Positions 46,950 to 57,647 of a stretch of DNA of 64,000 nucleotides are shown here, in pieces (within the stretch, counting starts at the first letter, position 1; every line of letters begins with the position of its first letter). The notes under the pieces were generated by a model that searched no databases, had not been told where the DNA came from, and saw nothing but the letters and a program-made list of their open reading frames with translations. The position numbers and the translations under genes are program-made. The stretch spans positions 124,001-188,000 of the forward strand of contig CAVTTB010000004.1 of the NCBI GenBank assembly GCA_963737555.1, read 5' to 3'. The stretch is from JAHJQQ01 sp963737555. GTDB taxonomy: Bacteria > Pseudomonadota > Gammaproteobacteria > Thiohalobacterales > Thiohalobacteraceae.

Positions 46950-48203
46950 ATGCAGCTCACTGCGAATGCTTTCACGCTTCTGTTCGGCACCGTGGTCGTT
47001 TTGGCGCTGCTGGTGCAGGAATGGCTGTCCAGCCGCCATATCAGCCATATACGCGCGCGCCGTGACCACGTCCCCGAGGCCTTCGCCGCCAGCATCAGCT
47101 TGGCCGCACATCAAAAGGCCGCCGATTACAGCATCGCCAAGACCCGTCTGGGACGTATCGAACTGGTATTCGACACCACCCTGCTGCTGCTTTGGACCCT
47201 CGGCGGTGGACTGGCACTGCTCAACAGCGGCTGGTTGCAACTCGGCTGGGCGCCGCTACCGACCGGCGTGGCAGTGATGATGAGTTTTTTTCTGTTGGGC
47301 AGTCTGTTGGATGTGCCCTTCTCCGCGTGGTCGACCTTCAAGCTGGAAACCCATTTCGGCTTCAACCATTCTTCACCGGGCCTGTTCATCGCTGACCTGG
47401 CCAAGCAAGCCGTCCTGCTGTTGGTAATCGGCACGCCGTTGATCGCGCTGGTGCTGTGGTTGATGCAGGTCTCCGGCACCTATTGGTGGCTGTATGTCTG
47501 GGCGGTCTGGATCAGTTTCAGTTTACTGATGATGTGGGCCTACCCGAGCTTCATCGCGCCGCTGTTCAACAAATTCGCGCCACTGGACAACGCCGAACTG
47601 CGCAGCCGTATCGAAAGCCTGCTCAGCCGTTGTGGCTTTCAAAGCGAAGGCATTTTCGTCATGGACGGCTCGCGCCGCTCGGGACATGGCAATGCCTACT
47701 TCACAGGGCTTGGCCGCAATAAGCGCATCGTGTTCTTCGACACGCTCATCCATGCGCTGGAACCCGACGAGATCGAAGCGGTGCTGGCGCATGAGCTCGG
47801 CCATTTCAAACGCAAGCATGTGCAGAAACGCCTGGCCGGGATGCTGCTGATGAGTCTGGGCGGTTTGGCCCTGCTCGGCTGGCTGGCAGAACAACCCGCC
47901 TTCTATCAGGGTCTGGGTGTCGCGGAACCCTCAACGCATATGGCCCTGCTGCTGTTCATGCTTGCGGCGCCGGTGTTCAGTCTGTTTCTGCAACCACTGC
48001 TCAGCAAACTTTCGCGTAAACACGAGTTCGAGGCCGATGATTACGCCGCCGAACAAACTGGCGCACGCCATCTGGTCAGCGCTCTGGTAAAACTCTACCG
48101 CGACAACGCCAGCACGCTCACACCCGACCCATTGTACTCGGCCTTTCATGACAGCCACCCACCCGCACCGGTACGTGTCGCCAAACTCGGCGCCCGCGGC
48201 TAG
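46950..48203 (+). CDS. M48 Ste24-type zinc endopeptidase
   Basis: 417 residues. Several N-terminal membrane helices precede GFQSEGIFVMDGSRRSGHGN and the active site HELGHFKRKH; the third zinc ligand is in HEFEADDYAAEQTG. It begins with the CAAX-prenyl-protease N-terminal domain (YSIAKTRLGRIELVFDTTLL). Bacterial members degrade membrane proteins; prenyl processing is not expected. It is divergent from orn (109-bp gap) and starts a run of cytochrome c, phhB and rsgA genes. Confidence 0.94.
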   Translation: MQLTANAFTLLFGTVVVLALLVQEWLSSRHISHIRARRDHVPEAFAASISLAAHQKAADYSIAKTRLGRIELVFDTTLLLLWTLGGGLALLNSGWLQLGWAPLPTGVAVMMSFFLLGSLLDVPFSAWSTFKLETHFGFNHSSPGLFIADLAKQAVLLLVIGTPLIALVLWLMQVSGTYWWLYVWAVWISFSLLMMWAYPSFIAPLFNKFAPLDNAELRSRIESLLSRCGFQSEGIFVMDGSRRSGHGNAYFTGLGRNKRIVFFDTLIHALEPDEIEAVLAHELGHFKRKHVQKRLAGMLLMSLGGLALLGWLAEQPAFYQGLGVAEPSTHMALLLFMLAAPVFSLFLQPLLSKLSRKHEFEADDYAAEQTGARHLVSALVKLYRDNASTLTPDPLYSAFHDSHPPAPVRVAKLGARG

Positions 48204-48227
48204 CGTCGATCACACGAGGGAACGACA

Positions 48228-48512
48228 ATGCGTAAACTCAACACTCTGAACTGCCTGCTTCTGATCGCCACCTGCGCCCCCGGCTTCGGCCTCGCAGCCG
48301 ACCTCAAAGCCGGCCAGGCGCTGCACGATGGCAAGTGTGTCAGCTGCCATGCCAGCGAGGTATACACGCGCAGCGATCGCCGCGTCACCAGCGTGGAGAG
48401 TTTGCGTCAGCAGGTACAACGCTGCGACGCCAACCTGGAACTGGGCTGGTTCGAGGAAGAAATCGAGAATGTATCCCAGTATCTGAACGCCACGTATTAC
48501 AAATTCAAGTGA
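48228..48512 (+). CDS. Small periplasmic monoheme c-type cytochrome
   Basis: 94 residues with signal peptide (NTLNCLLLIATCAPGFGLAAD) and one heme motif CVSCH. After the motif come YTRSDRRVTSVESLRQQVQR and WFEEEIENVSQYLNATYY; there is no methionine downstream, so the sixth heme ligand is not the usual Met. This short type is known to me as an uncharacterised family in proteobacteria. The start is 24 bp after the M48 gene and phhB follows after 7 bp, so they are probably co-transcribed. Confidence 0.88.
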   Translation: MRKLNTLNCLLLIATCAPGFGLAADLKAGQALHDGKCVSCHASEVYTRSDRRVTSVESLRQQVQRCDANLELGWFEEEIENVSQYLNATYYKFK

Positions 48513-48519
48513 GCACCGC

Positions 48520-48867
48520 ATGACCACGCCGCTCAGAGATCGTCATTGCACGCGCATCGAGAAGGGCTGCGCGCCGCTCAGCGACACTGCGGCGCATGCG
48601 CTCCTTGAACAGATACATGGCGACTGGGCCTATGACACCGACACAAAGGCCATCCGCCGCGTATTTCGCTTCCGCAATTTTCACGAGACCATGGCCTTCG
48701 TCAATGCACTTGCCTGGATCGCGCACAGCGAAGATCATCACCCCGATCTTGACGTCGGCTATAACCGCTGCGGCGTGCGTTACACTACGCACGCGGCCGG
48801 CGGACTCACCGACAATGATTTCATCTGCGCCGCCAAAATCGACGCGTTGTTGACCGGAGCCGACTGA
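48520..48867 (+). CDS. phhB: Pterin-4a-carbinolamine dehydratase
   Basis: 115 residues. HETMAFVNALAWIAHSEDHHPDLDVGYNR contains the conserved His-His-Pro motif, and GLTDNDFICAAKID closes the fold. The enzyme recycles tetrahydrobiopterin after aromatic amino-acid hydroxylation; no phenylalanine hydroxylase gene is nearby, and the family also serves molybdopterin and tetrahydrofolate chemistry. It lies 17 bp before rsgA. Confidence 0.93.
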   Translation: MTTPLRDRHCTRIEKGCAPLSDTAAHALLEQIHGDWAYDTDTKAIRRVFRFRNFHETMAFVNALAWIAHSEDHHPDLDVGYNRCGVRYTTHAAGGLTDNDFICAAKIDALLTGAD

Positions 48868-48884
48868 AGTCCGGTCATTCGCCT

Positions 48885-49857
48885 ATGGGTCATCACCACA
48901 GTTCACCGCGCCATACCACGCCCGACACCCGCTCATCGGCCCCCGACATCACGCTACCCGGTTTGGTCATCGCACACTTTGGCCGCGACCTCGTCGTCGA
49001 AGATGAACAGGGCAAGCTGCATCTGAGCAGCTCACGCAAAAAACTCGGGCGCATCGTCTGCGGTGATCGTGTGCGGTGGCAGCCGAGCGGCCCTGAACAA
49101 GGCGTGGTCACCGCCGTTGAAGCGCGCAAGAGCCTGCTGGCACGGCCTGATCCACGCGGCGCGGAACGCCCACTCGCGGCTAATGTCGATCAACTGATCA
49201 TCGTCTGCGCACCGGAGCCGCCGCTCAGCGAAGGACTCATCGACCGCTACCTGGTCGTCGCCGAATTGATCGGCGCGCGACCACTGATCCTGGTCAATAA
49301 GGCCGATCTGCTCGCCCCCACCGCGCGCGCGCAATCTGGAAGAACGTCTGGCCGCCTTTACGCAGATCAATTATCCCGTGCTGTTCACCAGCACCCGCGA
49401 TAACGCGCAGGTGAAAGCACTCATGGCGCATTGCAACGGCCGCACGTCCATCCTGGTCGGCCAATCCGGTGTCGGCAAATCCTCGCTGGTACGTCTACTC
49501 GCGCCGGATACGGAAATCCGCATCGGCCAGCTTTCCGCAGCCAGCGGACTCGGTAAGCACACCACCACCGAGACCACGCTGTATCACTTGGCCGGTGGCG
49601 GTGACCTGATCGACTCGCCCGGCGTGCGCGACTTCCAACTCTGGCAAGCCACTGTCGAAGACCTGCAACGAGGCTTTTGCGAACTGCATGACTATCTGGG
49701 TCAATGCCGCTTCCTGGATTGCCGGCACAACGGAGAGCCCGGCTGCGCTGTGGCGGCGGCCGTCGCTAGCGGCAACATCGATGCGCGTCGTTTTGCCAGT
49801 TATCGCGCACTGTTGCAACAGGCGCTGCAGCGGGAAAAGGATCGCTATCCGGCGTAG
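48885..49857 (+). CDS. rsgA: Ribosome small-subunit GTPase RsgA (frameshifted in this sequence)
   Basis: Two frames join to about 323 residues. Domains: OB-fold (about 25-95), circularly permuted GTPase with NKADLL (G4), GQSGVGKSS (G1) and DSPGVRDF (G3), and a zinc-binding C-terminus with CRFLDCRHNGEPGCAV. A surplus base in the GCGCGCGCGC run near 49330 breaks it; removal gives RNLEERLAAFTQINYPVLFT. RsgA helps mature the 30S subunit. Pairing with orn nearby is common in this class. Confidence 0.93.
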
Positions 49858-50071
49858 TTGATGCTGACTGTATGCACGCCGGATTGCATAATCAACCTGC
49901 CTGCGCAGACAAAGATTAAGACGATTCTCGGCCAGCATCAGAAACACCCGGATCACAGCCGAGAGCACAGTAAGACTCGCGTAAGTTTCCAGCACGGACT
50001 CATTGCCAAACTTCAGCAAGTGAAATAGTCTGCCCGTTCTCCCTGAAGCAGACCTCATTGGAAATACCGCC

Positions 50072-50746
50072 TTGCGCATACTCCTGGTTGAAGACGATAA
50101 GGTGCTATCGAAGACGCTGTCACTGGCACTGCAGCAGTCCGGATACGTCGTTGATCCAGTCAATGACGGTGCATCGGCGGACGCCGCACTGACACATGAT
50201 GTCTATGATCTGGTGCTGTTGGATTTGGGGCTGCCAGGCCTTGATGGAATTGAAGTGCTCAAGCGGCTTCGCGCCCGAAAGTATCACGTGCCAGTGCTGA
50301 TTATGACAGCACGCGACAGCCTTGATGATCGCGTCGGCGGCCTGGATCACGGGGCCGATGATTATCTGACCAAGCCATTTGACCTGCCCGAACTAGAAGC
50401 ACGCATCCGCGCCCTGATCCGACGTAAACACGGAGTATCCGACACACTCATTGAATACGGCTCGCTTCGTTATGACACCGCCGGAAAACAAGCGATGGCA
50501 GGAGAACAGATACTCGATCTTTCCGCGCGCGAGACCAGCGTACTGGAGATACTGTTACTGCGCGCTGGACGTGTCGTCAGCAAAGAACATCTCGCCACAC
50601 ACCTTTATGGCTGGGGCGAAGAAGTCGGTGATAATGCCATTGAAGTCGGTGTTCATAGGTTAAGAAAAAAACTGGAGCCTATCGGCATCACTATCAGGAC
50701 GATCCGCGGCTTGGGATATCTTTTGGATAAGCCCGATGCCAGCTAA
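50072..50746 (+). CDS. OmpR-family response regulator (QseB/PmrA-like)
   Basis: 224 residues from TTG. Receiver domain: acidic VEDDK, phosphoacceptor Asp in LVLLDLGLPGLDG (about residue 51), and KPF at the end; the C-terminal winged helix has ARETSVLEILLLRAGRVVSKEHL and NAIEVGVHRLRKKLEP. The pattern is QseB/PmrA-like. The last bases overlap the kinase start by 11 bp, so the pair is co-translated. 214 bp upstream to rsgA hold no gene. Confidence 0.93.
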   Translation: MRILLVEDDKVLSKTLSLALQQSGYVVDPVNDGASADAALTHDVYDLVLLDLGLPGLDGIEVLKRLRARKYHVPVLIMTARDSLDDRVGGLDHGADDYLTKPFDLPELEARIRALIRRKHGVSDTLIEYGSLRYDTAGKQAMAGEQILDLSARETSVLEILLLRAGRVVSKEHLATHLYGWGEEVGDNAIEVGVHRLRKKLEPIGITIRTIRGLGYLLDKPDAS

Positions 50747-52097
50747 GCCGTATTCGCTGCGACGCAAACTGCTGACCTGGCTGCTTCTACCCTTACTGAT
50801 CCTGCTTTCCCTGCGTGCCGGCTATACCTATTTTTATGCTAACCAGTTGTCCAGTCGCGTATACGACCGTATGTTGTTTACGCTGACTATCGCGCTCTCT
50901 CAACAAATCACGTATGACACCGTCAACCGACGAATTCACCTGACCGATGCTGCCGTCCAGCTACTGCTCTCCGATGAACTTGATGCGCTCTATTTTTCAG
51001 TTCGGGATGCGCAAGGCAGGGTCGTTGCGGGTGAACGTACTCTGCCACCGCTCCCCGCTGAACTGGATCAGAATGAACAGCCTTTTTTCAACAGCCGACT
51101 AGGCGTGAATGACATTCGCATTGCCTATCTCCCACTGACTTTCGAGCATGAAGCTTATATGCTTGAGGTTGCTGAAACACTCAATAAACGCAAACTGCTG
51201 TCTCGTGAGGTTCAAGTTGGATCACTTATTCCACAGGCACTGATTATCATCCTGGCAACAATCATTGTCTGGTTTGGCGTAGGCAAAAGCTTGTCGCCGT
51301 TGGAGCGCCTCAAAAAAGCGATATCCGAACGCTCGCATCTGGACCTGAGCCCCGTGCACGAAGCTGAGATCTCCGCGGAAGTGCAACCCCTCATCCATTC
51401 CATCAATGACCTAATGGCACGGCTCTCCGGCGTTCTAGAAGTGCAGAACCGCTTCATCGCGGATGCCGCGCACCAGTTGCGCACACCACTGGCTGGCCTC
51501 AAAAACCAGATCGAACTCGCCTTGCGGCAAAATGACGCGACCAAGACCTCCGAGACTATACACAGTCTTTTAGCCAGCACTGACCGCATGACACGCCTGG
51601 TCAATCAACTTCTGGCACTGGCACGCAATGAACCAAATGCTGAAAGCGCCATTAATAAACAGCCACTGGATCTGGCGCAACTGGCATCAAAAATTACCAT
51701 GGAATGGGTCCCGCACGCATTGGAAAAGGATATCGATCTCGGCTTCGAGGCTCCTAAGAAACGCGTACCCATACTCGGTGATGCCGCACGCATCAAGGAT
51801 CTGATCGATAACCTCATCGATAATGCAGTGCGCTATTCAGCGCAGCATGGACGGATCACCGTCAGCGTGATCGACGCCGCTCGACCCCAACTGATCGTCA
51901 CCGACAACGGCCCAGGCATCCCACCCGAGTTGCGTGAGCGTGTTTTCGAGCGTTTCTACAGTCTCTTGGGCAATAGCGCCGACGGCAGTGGGCTAGGTCT
52001 GGCCATCGTGCGTGAAATCGCGCGCATGCACGGCGCCGATGTCCGTATCGACACGGGTCAAGGTGGTATCGGAACACGCGTGTACATATCTTTTTAG
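50736..52097 (+). CDS. Sensor histidine kinase (QseC/PmrB-like)
   Basis: 453 residues. A first TM helix (LTWLLLPLLILLSLRAGY), a periplasmic sensor of about 130 residues (SSRVYDRMLFTLTIALSQQ and beyond), a second TM (LIPQALIIILATIIVWFG), HAMP-like stretch, then HisKA with FIADAAHQLRTPLAG and HATPase with DNLIDNAVRYS, DNGPGIPP and GSGLGLAIVREIA. The sensor resembles the TctE/QseC group (2CSK_N type) but the ligand is unknown. No target genes can be inferred. Confidence 0.92.
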   Translation: MPAKPYSLRRKLLTWLLLPLLILLSLRAGYTYFYANQLSSRVYDRMLFTLTIALSQQITYDTVNRRIHLTDAAVQLLLSDELDALYFSVRDAQGRVVAGERTLPPLPAELDQNEQPFFNSRLGVNDIRIAYLPLTFEHEAYMLEVAETLNKRKLLSREVQVGSLIPQALIIILATIIVWFGVGKSLSPLERLKKAISERSHLDLSPVHEAEISAEVQPLIHSINDLMARLSGVLEVQNRFIADAAHQLRTPLAGLKNQIELALRQNDATKTSETIHSLLASTDRMTRLVNQLLALARNEPNAESAINKQPLDLAQLASKITMEWVPHALEKDIDLGFEAPKKRVPILGDAARIKDLIDNLIDNAVRYSAQHGRITVSVIDAARPQLIVTDNGPGIPPELRERVFERFYSLLGNSADGSGLGLAIVREIARMHGADVRIDTGQGGIGTRVYISF

Positions 52098-52122
52098 ACC
52101 TGAATCGGTCTGAAACTTATTT

Positions 52123-53628
52123 TTATTCTACAGGCACCGGGGACGCATTATCTCCGGGCAGAGTATGGGTTACAACACGATTACGGCCACTGCGTTTGGC
52201 GCGATACAGCGCAACATCGGCCTGTTTGAGCAGGCCTTCGGCATCGGCAGGCATAACCTCCATCGAACTGACACCGAAGCTGGCCGTCACCTTGATACCA
52301 TCCGTGTCCAGGCCGGCCAGGGCACGACGCAACCGTTCAGCCAATTCGGAGCCCAGCTGCAGAGACAGACCCGGCAACATCAGACAGAATTCCTCACCAC
52401 CATAGCGTGCGATAACATCGCTCTCCCGGGCACCGGAGCGCAACACGTCGGCCACTGTACGTATCACCTTGTCCCCCACATTGTGACCATGGGTGTCATT
52501 AATCAACTTGAAGTTGTCGATGTCACACATCACGCAACTGAGTTTTCCACCACTGTGCTTCGCTTTATCGAAAGCGGCATGCAATCGTTCAAACAGACCG
52601 CGCCGGTTTAGGCAACCTGTAAGCGGATCTTTGACAGCGAGCGTTTGCAATTCCTGATTCTGGCGATGGATCTTGTCCTGCGTATCCTTGAGCATCCGCA
52701 GCATGTCTTCGAGTTCCGCATTTTTTTCTTCCAGCTGCGTTACATCATCGAAAGTAATAATCGCACCGCGAACATGTCCACCTTCGTCCGTGATTGGGGC
52801 GCTATTAACCATTAACGTACGCATGCCGTGCTGATACGTTTCGAGATACATCGGCACACCGGTGACGACCTGTCCCTTCTGTAGGGTTGCCTCCCACGCG
52901 TGATGGATCGGCGCTGATTTTGGCCCGCTGTTGACCCAGGGCAAGCTGCTCAGTGTTCGACCAAGCATCTCATTGGGCGTGGTATTGAGTTTGGTCGCGA
53001 GACTCCGGTTCGACATCACAATATTGGCCTCGTCGTCGGCCAGGATGACACCTTCCGCAAGCACATCCAGCGCCGCACGCACGCGTGCAGGTATAACTGA
53101 ACTCGGGTCCAAATGTTTGAGGACACGACGTATAAGGAGGTAGTAGAGAAGCGTGCCGAACAAGGCCATGAACACCAGGAAATGCACAAATGGGTTATTC
53201 AGGAAGCCTGCTAACCCCTCGCCTGAGAGCGGTGCAAAACTCACCTCCAGTGCACCCCAGCGACCCGTGTTCGAGTAAATCGGGACCGCGACACGTTCGG
53301 GTGAGACTTCTGTACCGGCCGGCCAAAGCGCCCTGTGCTCCGGCGTTTCTAGTAAAAGAGTACCGTCGCCACGACGTAGACCCGCCGTGCGGATTTCCGG
53401 GTAGCGCGCAACCAGTGAGCGCACCAAGGTATCAACAACCTTCAGTGAGGACTCTATCGGTAGACTCGATACTTGAATGGCCAATGTTTCGCAGAGTTGT
53501 TGCCGGTGCTTCAATTCGTTGGCCTGTTGATCGGGGAGAAGGCCAGCAAATTGCCCGAGCAGCAGCAAGCCGATGGTCAGCATAACCAGACTGAGTGTGA
53601 TGCGCAGCGTATGTTGCGGTACGTTCAT
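52123..53628 (-). CDS. Membrane-bound PAS-GGDEF diguanylate cyclase
   Basis: 501 residues. Two membrane helices (LRITLSLVMLTIGLLLLGQF at the start and FLVFMALFGTLLYYLLIRR near 165) enclose a periplasmic sensor; then PAS (about 185-300), a coiled coil (EEKNAELEDMLRMLKDTQDKI) and GGDEF with RYGGEEFCLM and the final ADVALYRAKRSGRNRV. The active-site motif is intact, so c-di-GMP synthesis is likely. It abuts the large surface-protein gene upstream: stop and start are contiguous (TAAATG). Confidence 0.93.
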   Translation of the reverse strand: MNVPQHTLRITLSLVMLTIGLLLLGQFAGLLPDQQANELKHRQQLCETLAIQVSSLPIESSLKVVDTLVRSLVARYPEIRTAGLRRGDGTLLLETPEHRALWPAGTEVSPERVAVPIYSNTGRWGALEVSFAPLSGEGLAGFLNNPFVHFLVFMALFGTLLYYLLIRRVLKHLDPSSVIPARVRAALDVLAEGVILADDEANIVMSNRSLATKLNTTPNEMLGRTLSSLPWVNSGPKSAPIHHAWEATLQKGQVVTGVPMYLETYQHGMRTLMVNSAPITDEGGHVRGAIITFDDVTQLEEKNAELEDMLRMLKDTQDKIHRQNQELQTLAVKDPLTGCLNRRGLFERLHAAFDKAKHSGGKLSCVMCDIDNFKLINDTHGHNVGDKVIRTVADVLRSGARESDVIARYGGEEFCLMLPGLSLQLGSELAERLRRALAGLDTDGIKVTASFGVSSMEVMPADAEGLLKQADVALYRAKRSGRNRVVTHTLPGDNASPVPVE

Positions 53629-56600
53629 TTACACACCGACCGGCCCTGGACGCGCATCAAGCAGGCGCGTCATCCCGGCGCTATAGCGCAGCTCCAACGC
53701 GGCAGCCGCGGCCTGTGTCCGTTCACGGCGACGACGCATGCGTCGATTCAATGCCAGAATCGGCAGTGGGTCGAACGGCGTCCACAACGGCAAGGATGAG
53801 AACAAGCTTGCCAGCAGCGCACTGCCCTTGAGGTACCAATTGGTTGCACCGGCGAACAAAAACACTGTCATCGTCTTGGCTGCCGTATACGCAATCTGTC
53901 GTGGATCATCTGCCGCAAGTGCTTCGTCGGAAGCCATCTGCTCGCGCATGCTGGCGATCTCTTCCCAGAATTCCGCACTTGCGATCGAGGCGATTTCTAG
54001 CTGATCGCTCTGGCTGCTTAGCGGTTGTGCTGTCGTGGTGCTGACAGGCTGCCCGCCGTTGGTCCCGGGTCCAGCCGACGATGCGTGTGTCGCCAATGTA
54101 TTGGTCTGGGCATTGTCCTGGGCGTCTTGCGGTTGACTGTCATCTAACGAGTCCTGTGCAGGATCCTGGGCAGACACTTCAGTCTGTTCCGGATTCGCAA
54201 TGGTCGTCTCATTGGCTGCAATGACCGCCTGAGTTTCTTCAGCCTGTGTTGCAGAACTCTCCTCCCCAGTGGACTCGATCTGCTGATTTGGCAGGCTGCC
54301 CGGCATGCCCCCCGTCGACGGGGAGGTCAATGGCAGGTCAGGTAGGCGTGTTACCCAGGTCACTTGATGGCGGCGTGGGTGTGCTGATGGGCATGCTGGC
54401 GCTCGTTGAGGTGAGACTCAGCTGCATGTACGTCGCGGTGCTTTCGAAGACGCCATCACTGACGACAATCCCGATCTGACGGTTACCGCTGGTCGCCGTG
54501 CTTGCGAGATTGGTATAGCGGATATGGCGTAGCACCGACTGATAGGTCGACAGCGGTGCAATTCCTGAAATCGTCAGGACGCCGTTGACTGCATCCCAAC
54601 TCGCGGTCAGGCCGGAATAAACGGATAGATACAGGAGATCCTCACCGCTGATAAAACCGCTGGTGAAGCGCAGCGTGGCATAGGCGAGCGTTGCCGAATC
54701 GATGTCAGAAAGTGTGATACCCGCAGCGATCAGAGCACTCTCCGCTGTCCCGGTGAAACTTGTCCGGGACAGGCCTGTGACTGACGGCGGTGCGTTGCTC
54801 GTATAGGTGAACTGCACACTGTTGTTAGCGGTGTTTGCATCCCACGATTCGGTGGTGATGCTCACCGTCGATGCCAGTGTTCCGCTACTGTCGGGCGCCG
54901 TGAATGTCAGCAAAAGATCGCTGGCTGCCCCGCTGACCAAATCGGCACCCTGACAGACGATATCGCTACCGCTTGCACCGCAGGTCCATCCCGCTCCGCT
55001 TGCCGCAACATAACCGGAGCCGGTTGTAGGTGTCAGTGTCAACGACAAACCCGTCGCCGTGTCCGGCCCGGCATTCGTTACCTGCAGAACATAGTTCATC
55101 TCGCCGGCGCGGATCACATTGGCCGGTGTGACCGTTGCCGTGACCGCGACATCTGCAAAAGGCAGCTCGATAGCACCAATATCACATGGCGCATTCAGAA
55201 GGCGGTCCCGCACCACGCTGATCCATGCCCGGGCAACTGGCGCCACCACTCCCCGGTTGCGCGGGATTCCCGGCATTCAGCAGCGGACTGTCGTCGAAGG
55301 GAAGATGATAGGCGATGGCATCGCCGTGCGTCGCCAGCACATCCAGGCGTGGATCAAGTGGCGCGCCCGCTGTGCCGATCTGATCGCCGCTCGCCGCGGC
55401 AATCGTACAGCCGGCATCAGTGCCGATCAGGTTGTAGCCGATCGAGTTCAGTGTGGCGCTGCAATCCGGTGCCGTGGCGTCATCATCAATATTGCCGGCC
55501 AGCACGGTATTGCCTAGCCGCACTGTGCCGGTTGCATATATACCACCGCCGTCGGCGGCACCGGCGGCACGATTTTCGGTTACCGTACTGGAGAACAGAT
55601 TGACGCTATCGTTGATGGGAACATTGATGCCACCGCCGGCAAGCGTGGCAGTATTGCCGCTGACGGTGCTATTGACCAGCGTCACTACACCGTCCCCGAA
55701 TTGTAGGGCGACACCGCCGCCCGATTGCGCCTGATTGTCGCTGATGGTGGAACCCGTAACCAACGCCATGGACATGAAAGAATTGAACAGCCCGCCGCCG
55801 ACCTGTGCCGTGTTACCGCTCAAGGTGGTTGCGGTGATTGTGCTGGTCCTGAACGTGAAATTAGCATAGCCGCCGCCCTGCGCGGCGGCCGTATTGCCGC
55901 TGATCACGCAGCGCGTCAGGTTCACCATGCCGTCTTCCATCCAGGACCAGAGCGCAGCATACAAGCCGCCGCCGTGTTGCGCGCTGTTTCCAGAAATCTG
56001 TACATCGGTCAGGTCCAGGCCACCGTTATTTTCTAACAATATGCCACCGCCACTGCTGCCACCGGCGCTACCGTTGCGGATGGTCAGCCCCTGCATCTCG
56101 ATCCGCCCCGTGGTGCTTAAATGAAACACGCGATCCAGCGCGTTCGCGTCGATGATGGTCTGGCTTATCCCAGCACCGACGATGCGGATGGGATCGGTGA
56201 CATCCAGATCGCCGGTGACGGACAGGTTTTCACCTGCACCCGCGCGCGTCAGAACAATCGTTCCGGCGGGGATTTCGATCGTATCCATGCCATCCAGTGC
56301 GTTGGCTTCCTGTATCGCCGCGCGTAGGGTGCATTCCTGATTGCCTGATCCGGTTTCGCAGATCCCGTCACCCGGCGTGGCATCGACTTGATCGTTGAGA
56401 TTATTGACGACGAGGGTGCGTCCGAACGTGGCGACTTCAAAGGCACCTATATCACAGGGTGTATTCAAGGTGCGGTCCGCCCCGCGCGCATCGGTATCCA
56501 GACAGGCATCGCCGCCACTGCCCGGTACGGCCGGATCGGCTGCGTCGATCGCTGGACTCGTCGCCGACAAGGCGTGCATGGGCACACCATTCTCTGCTTC

Positions 56601-57647
56601 TGCAAGGGTTTGCAGCAGCGGATCGATCGGTGCCAGCGATGTACCGATCTGATCTCCCGCCGCAGGTATGATGGTGCAGCCCGTGGCATCGCCAACCAGA
56701 TTGTAGCCATTGGAATTAAGTGAGTCGCTGCAATCGGGCGCTTCACCGCCACTGTCGCTATTACCTGCAACAAGGCTGTTGACCAATGTCGCGGCGGTCA
56801 TGCCGTTGAAAAGTCCGCCACCATCTCCGCTGCCATTCGCATCGCTGTCCGCCAGATTCCCGGTGATCGTGACATTGTAGAGCAGCGCGGTGTTGTTGCT
56901 CGTCACCATGCCGCCGCCATTTTGCGCGGCCGTATTGCCACTGAGCGTCATATTGTAAAGCCGGGTAAAGGATCGCGAGTCCTTCGGCAATTCCGCCACC
57001 ACTACCGGTCGTGGCCGACGTTGTCGTGGATTGTCGAGTTGTATATCTCGACGGTCGAGAATTCGTTGTACAGACCGCCACCAGATCTGAGCCTGATTGT
57101 TGCGCAATGACCACGCCACGCAGCGTTAGAGGTGGAGGTGTTACCGACGGTGGCTATGGCACCGCCGGAGCGTACGGACTGCAAACCCCGGCTGAATTAG
57201 TGCCTGCCACACCATTTTCGATGGTGAGATTTTCGATCAGCACCGTGCCAGCATTGATTGCCTCCAGGGCGCGATCGATGCCGGCCGCATCGATCACCGT
57301 GCGGTCGGCGCCCTGGCCACGGAGCGTGACAGTCATCCGAGTAAATCCAGATCACCGGTTGCCGCGGCATGTTCGGCATTGCCGGTTATCGACAGCGTAT
57401 AGGTCCCTGCCGGCAGAACGATGATATCCGCACCGGCAAGTGCATTACTTTCCTGGACAGCCGCGCGCAAGGTACAGTGGCCATCCGCATCGGCACAGAT
57501 CCCGTCACCGGCATTGGCGTCGGTAGCGTCGTAGGGATCGGTAACCATGAAAATGGCCGCCATTGCCGGTTGGGCAAGCGACAGCAACAGGGCCAGGCTC
57601 ACGATATTGCGGAACGGCTGGGTCAAGGCATATCCAGATTGAGTCAA
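53629..57647 (-). CDS. Large CSLREA/beta-helix surface protein with C-terminal membrane segment (many frameshifts)
   Basis: Several minus frames join to one protein of over 1,300 residues. Order: signal peptide (FRNIVSLALLLSLAQPAMAA); CSLREA motifs (GDGICADADGHCTLRAA, then GDGICETGSGNQECTLRAA); right-handed beta-helix repeats (SGNTAAQGGGYANF, QSGGGVALQFGDG); a DUF11 domain (YVLQVTNAGPDTATGLSLTL); a cadherin-like repeat (LRHIRYTNLASTATSGNRQI); an acidic low-complexity linker (about 54060-54300); then a hydrophobic segment and SLPLWTPFDPLPIL with a basic tail. Breaks lie near 57335, 57180, 57110, 57075, 57010, 56980, 55215 and 54345. The gene abuts the GGDEF gene. Confidence 0.8.
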
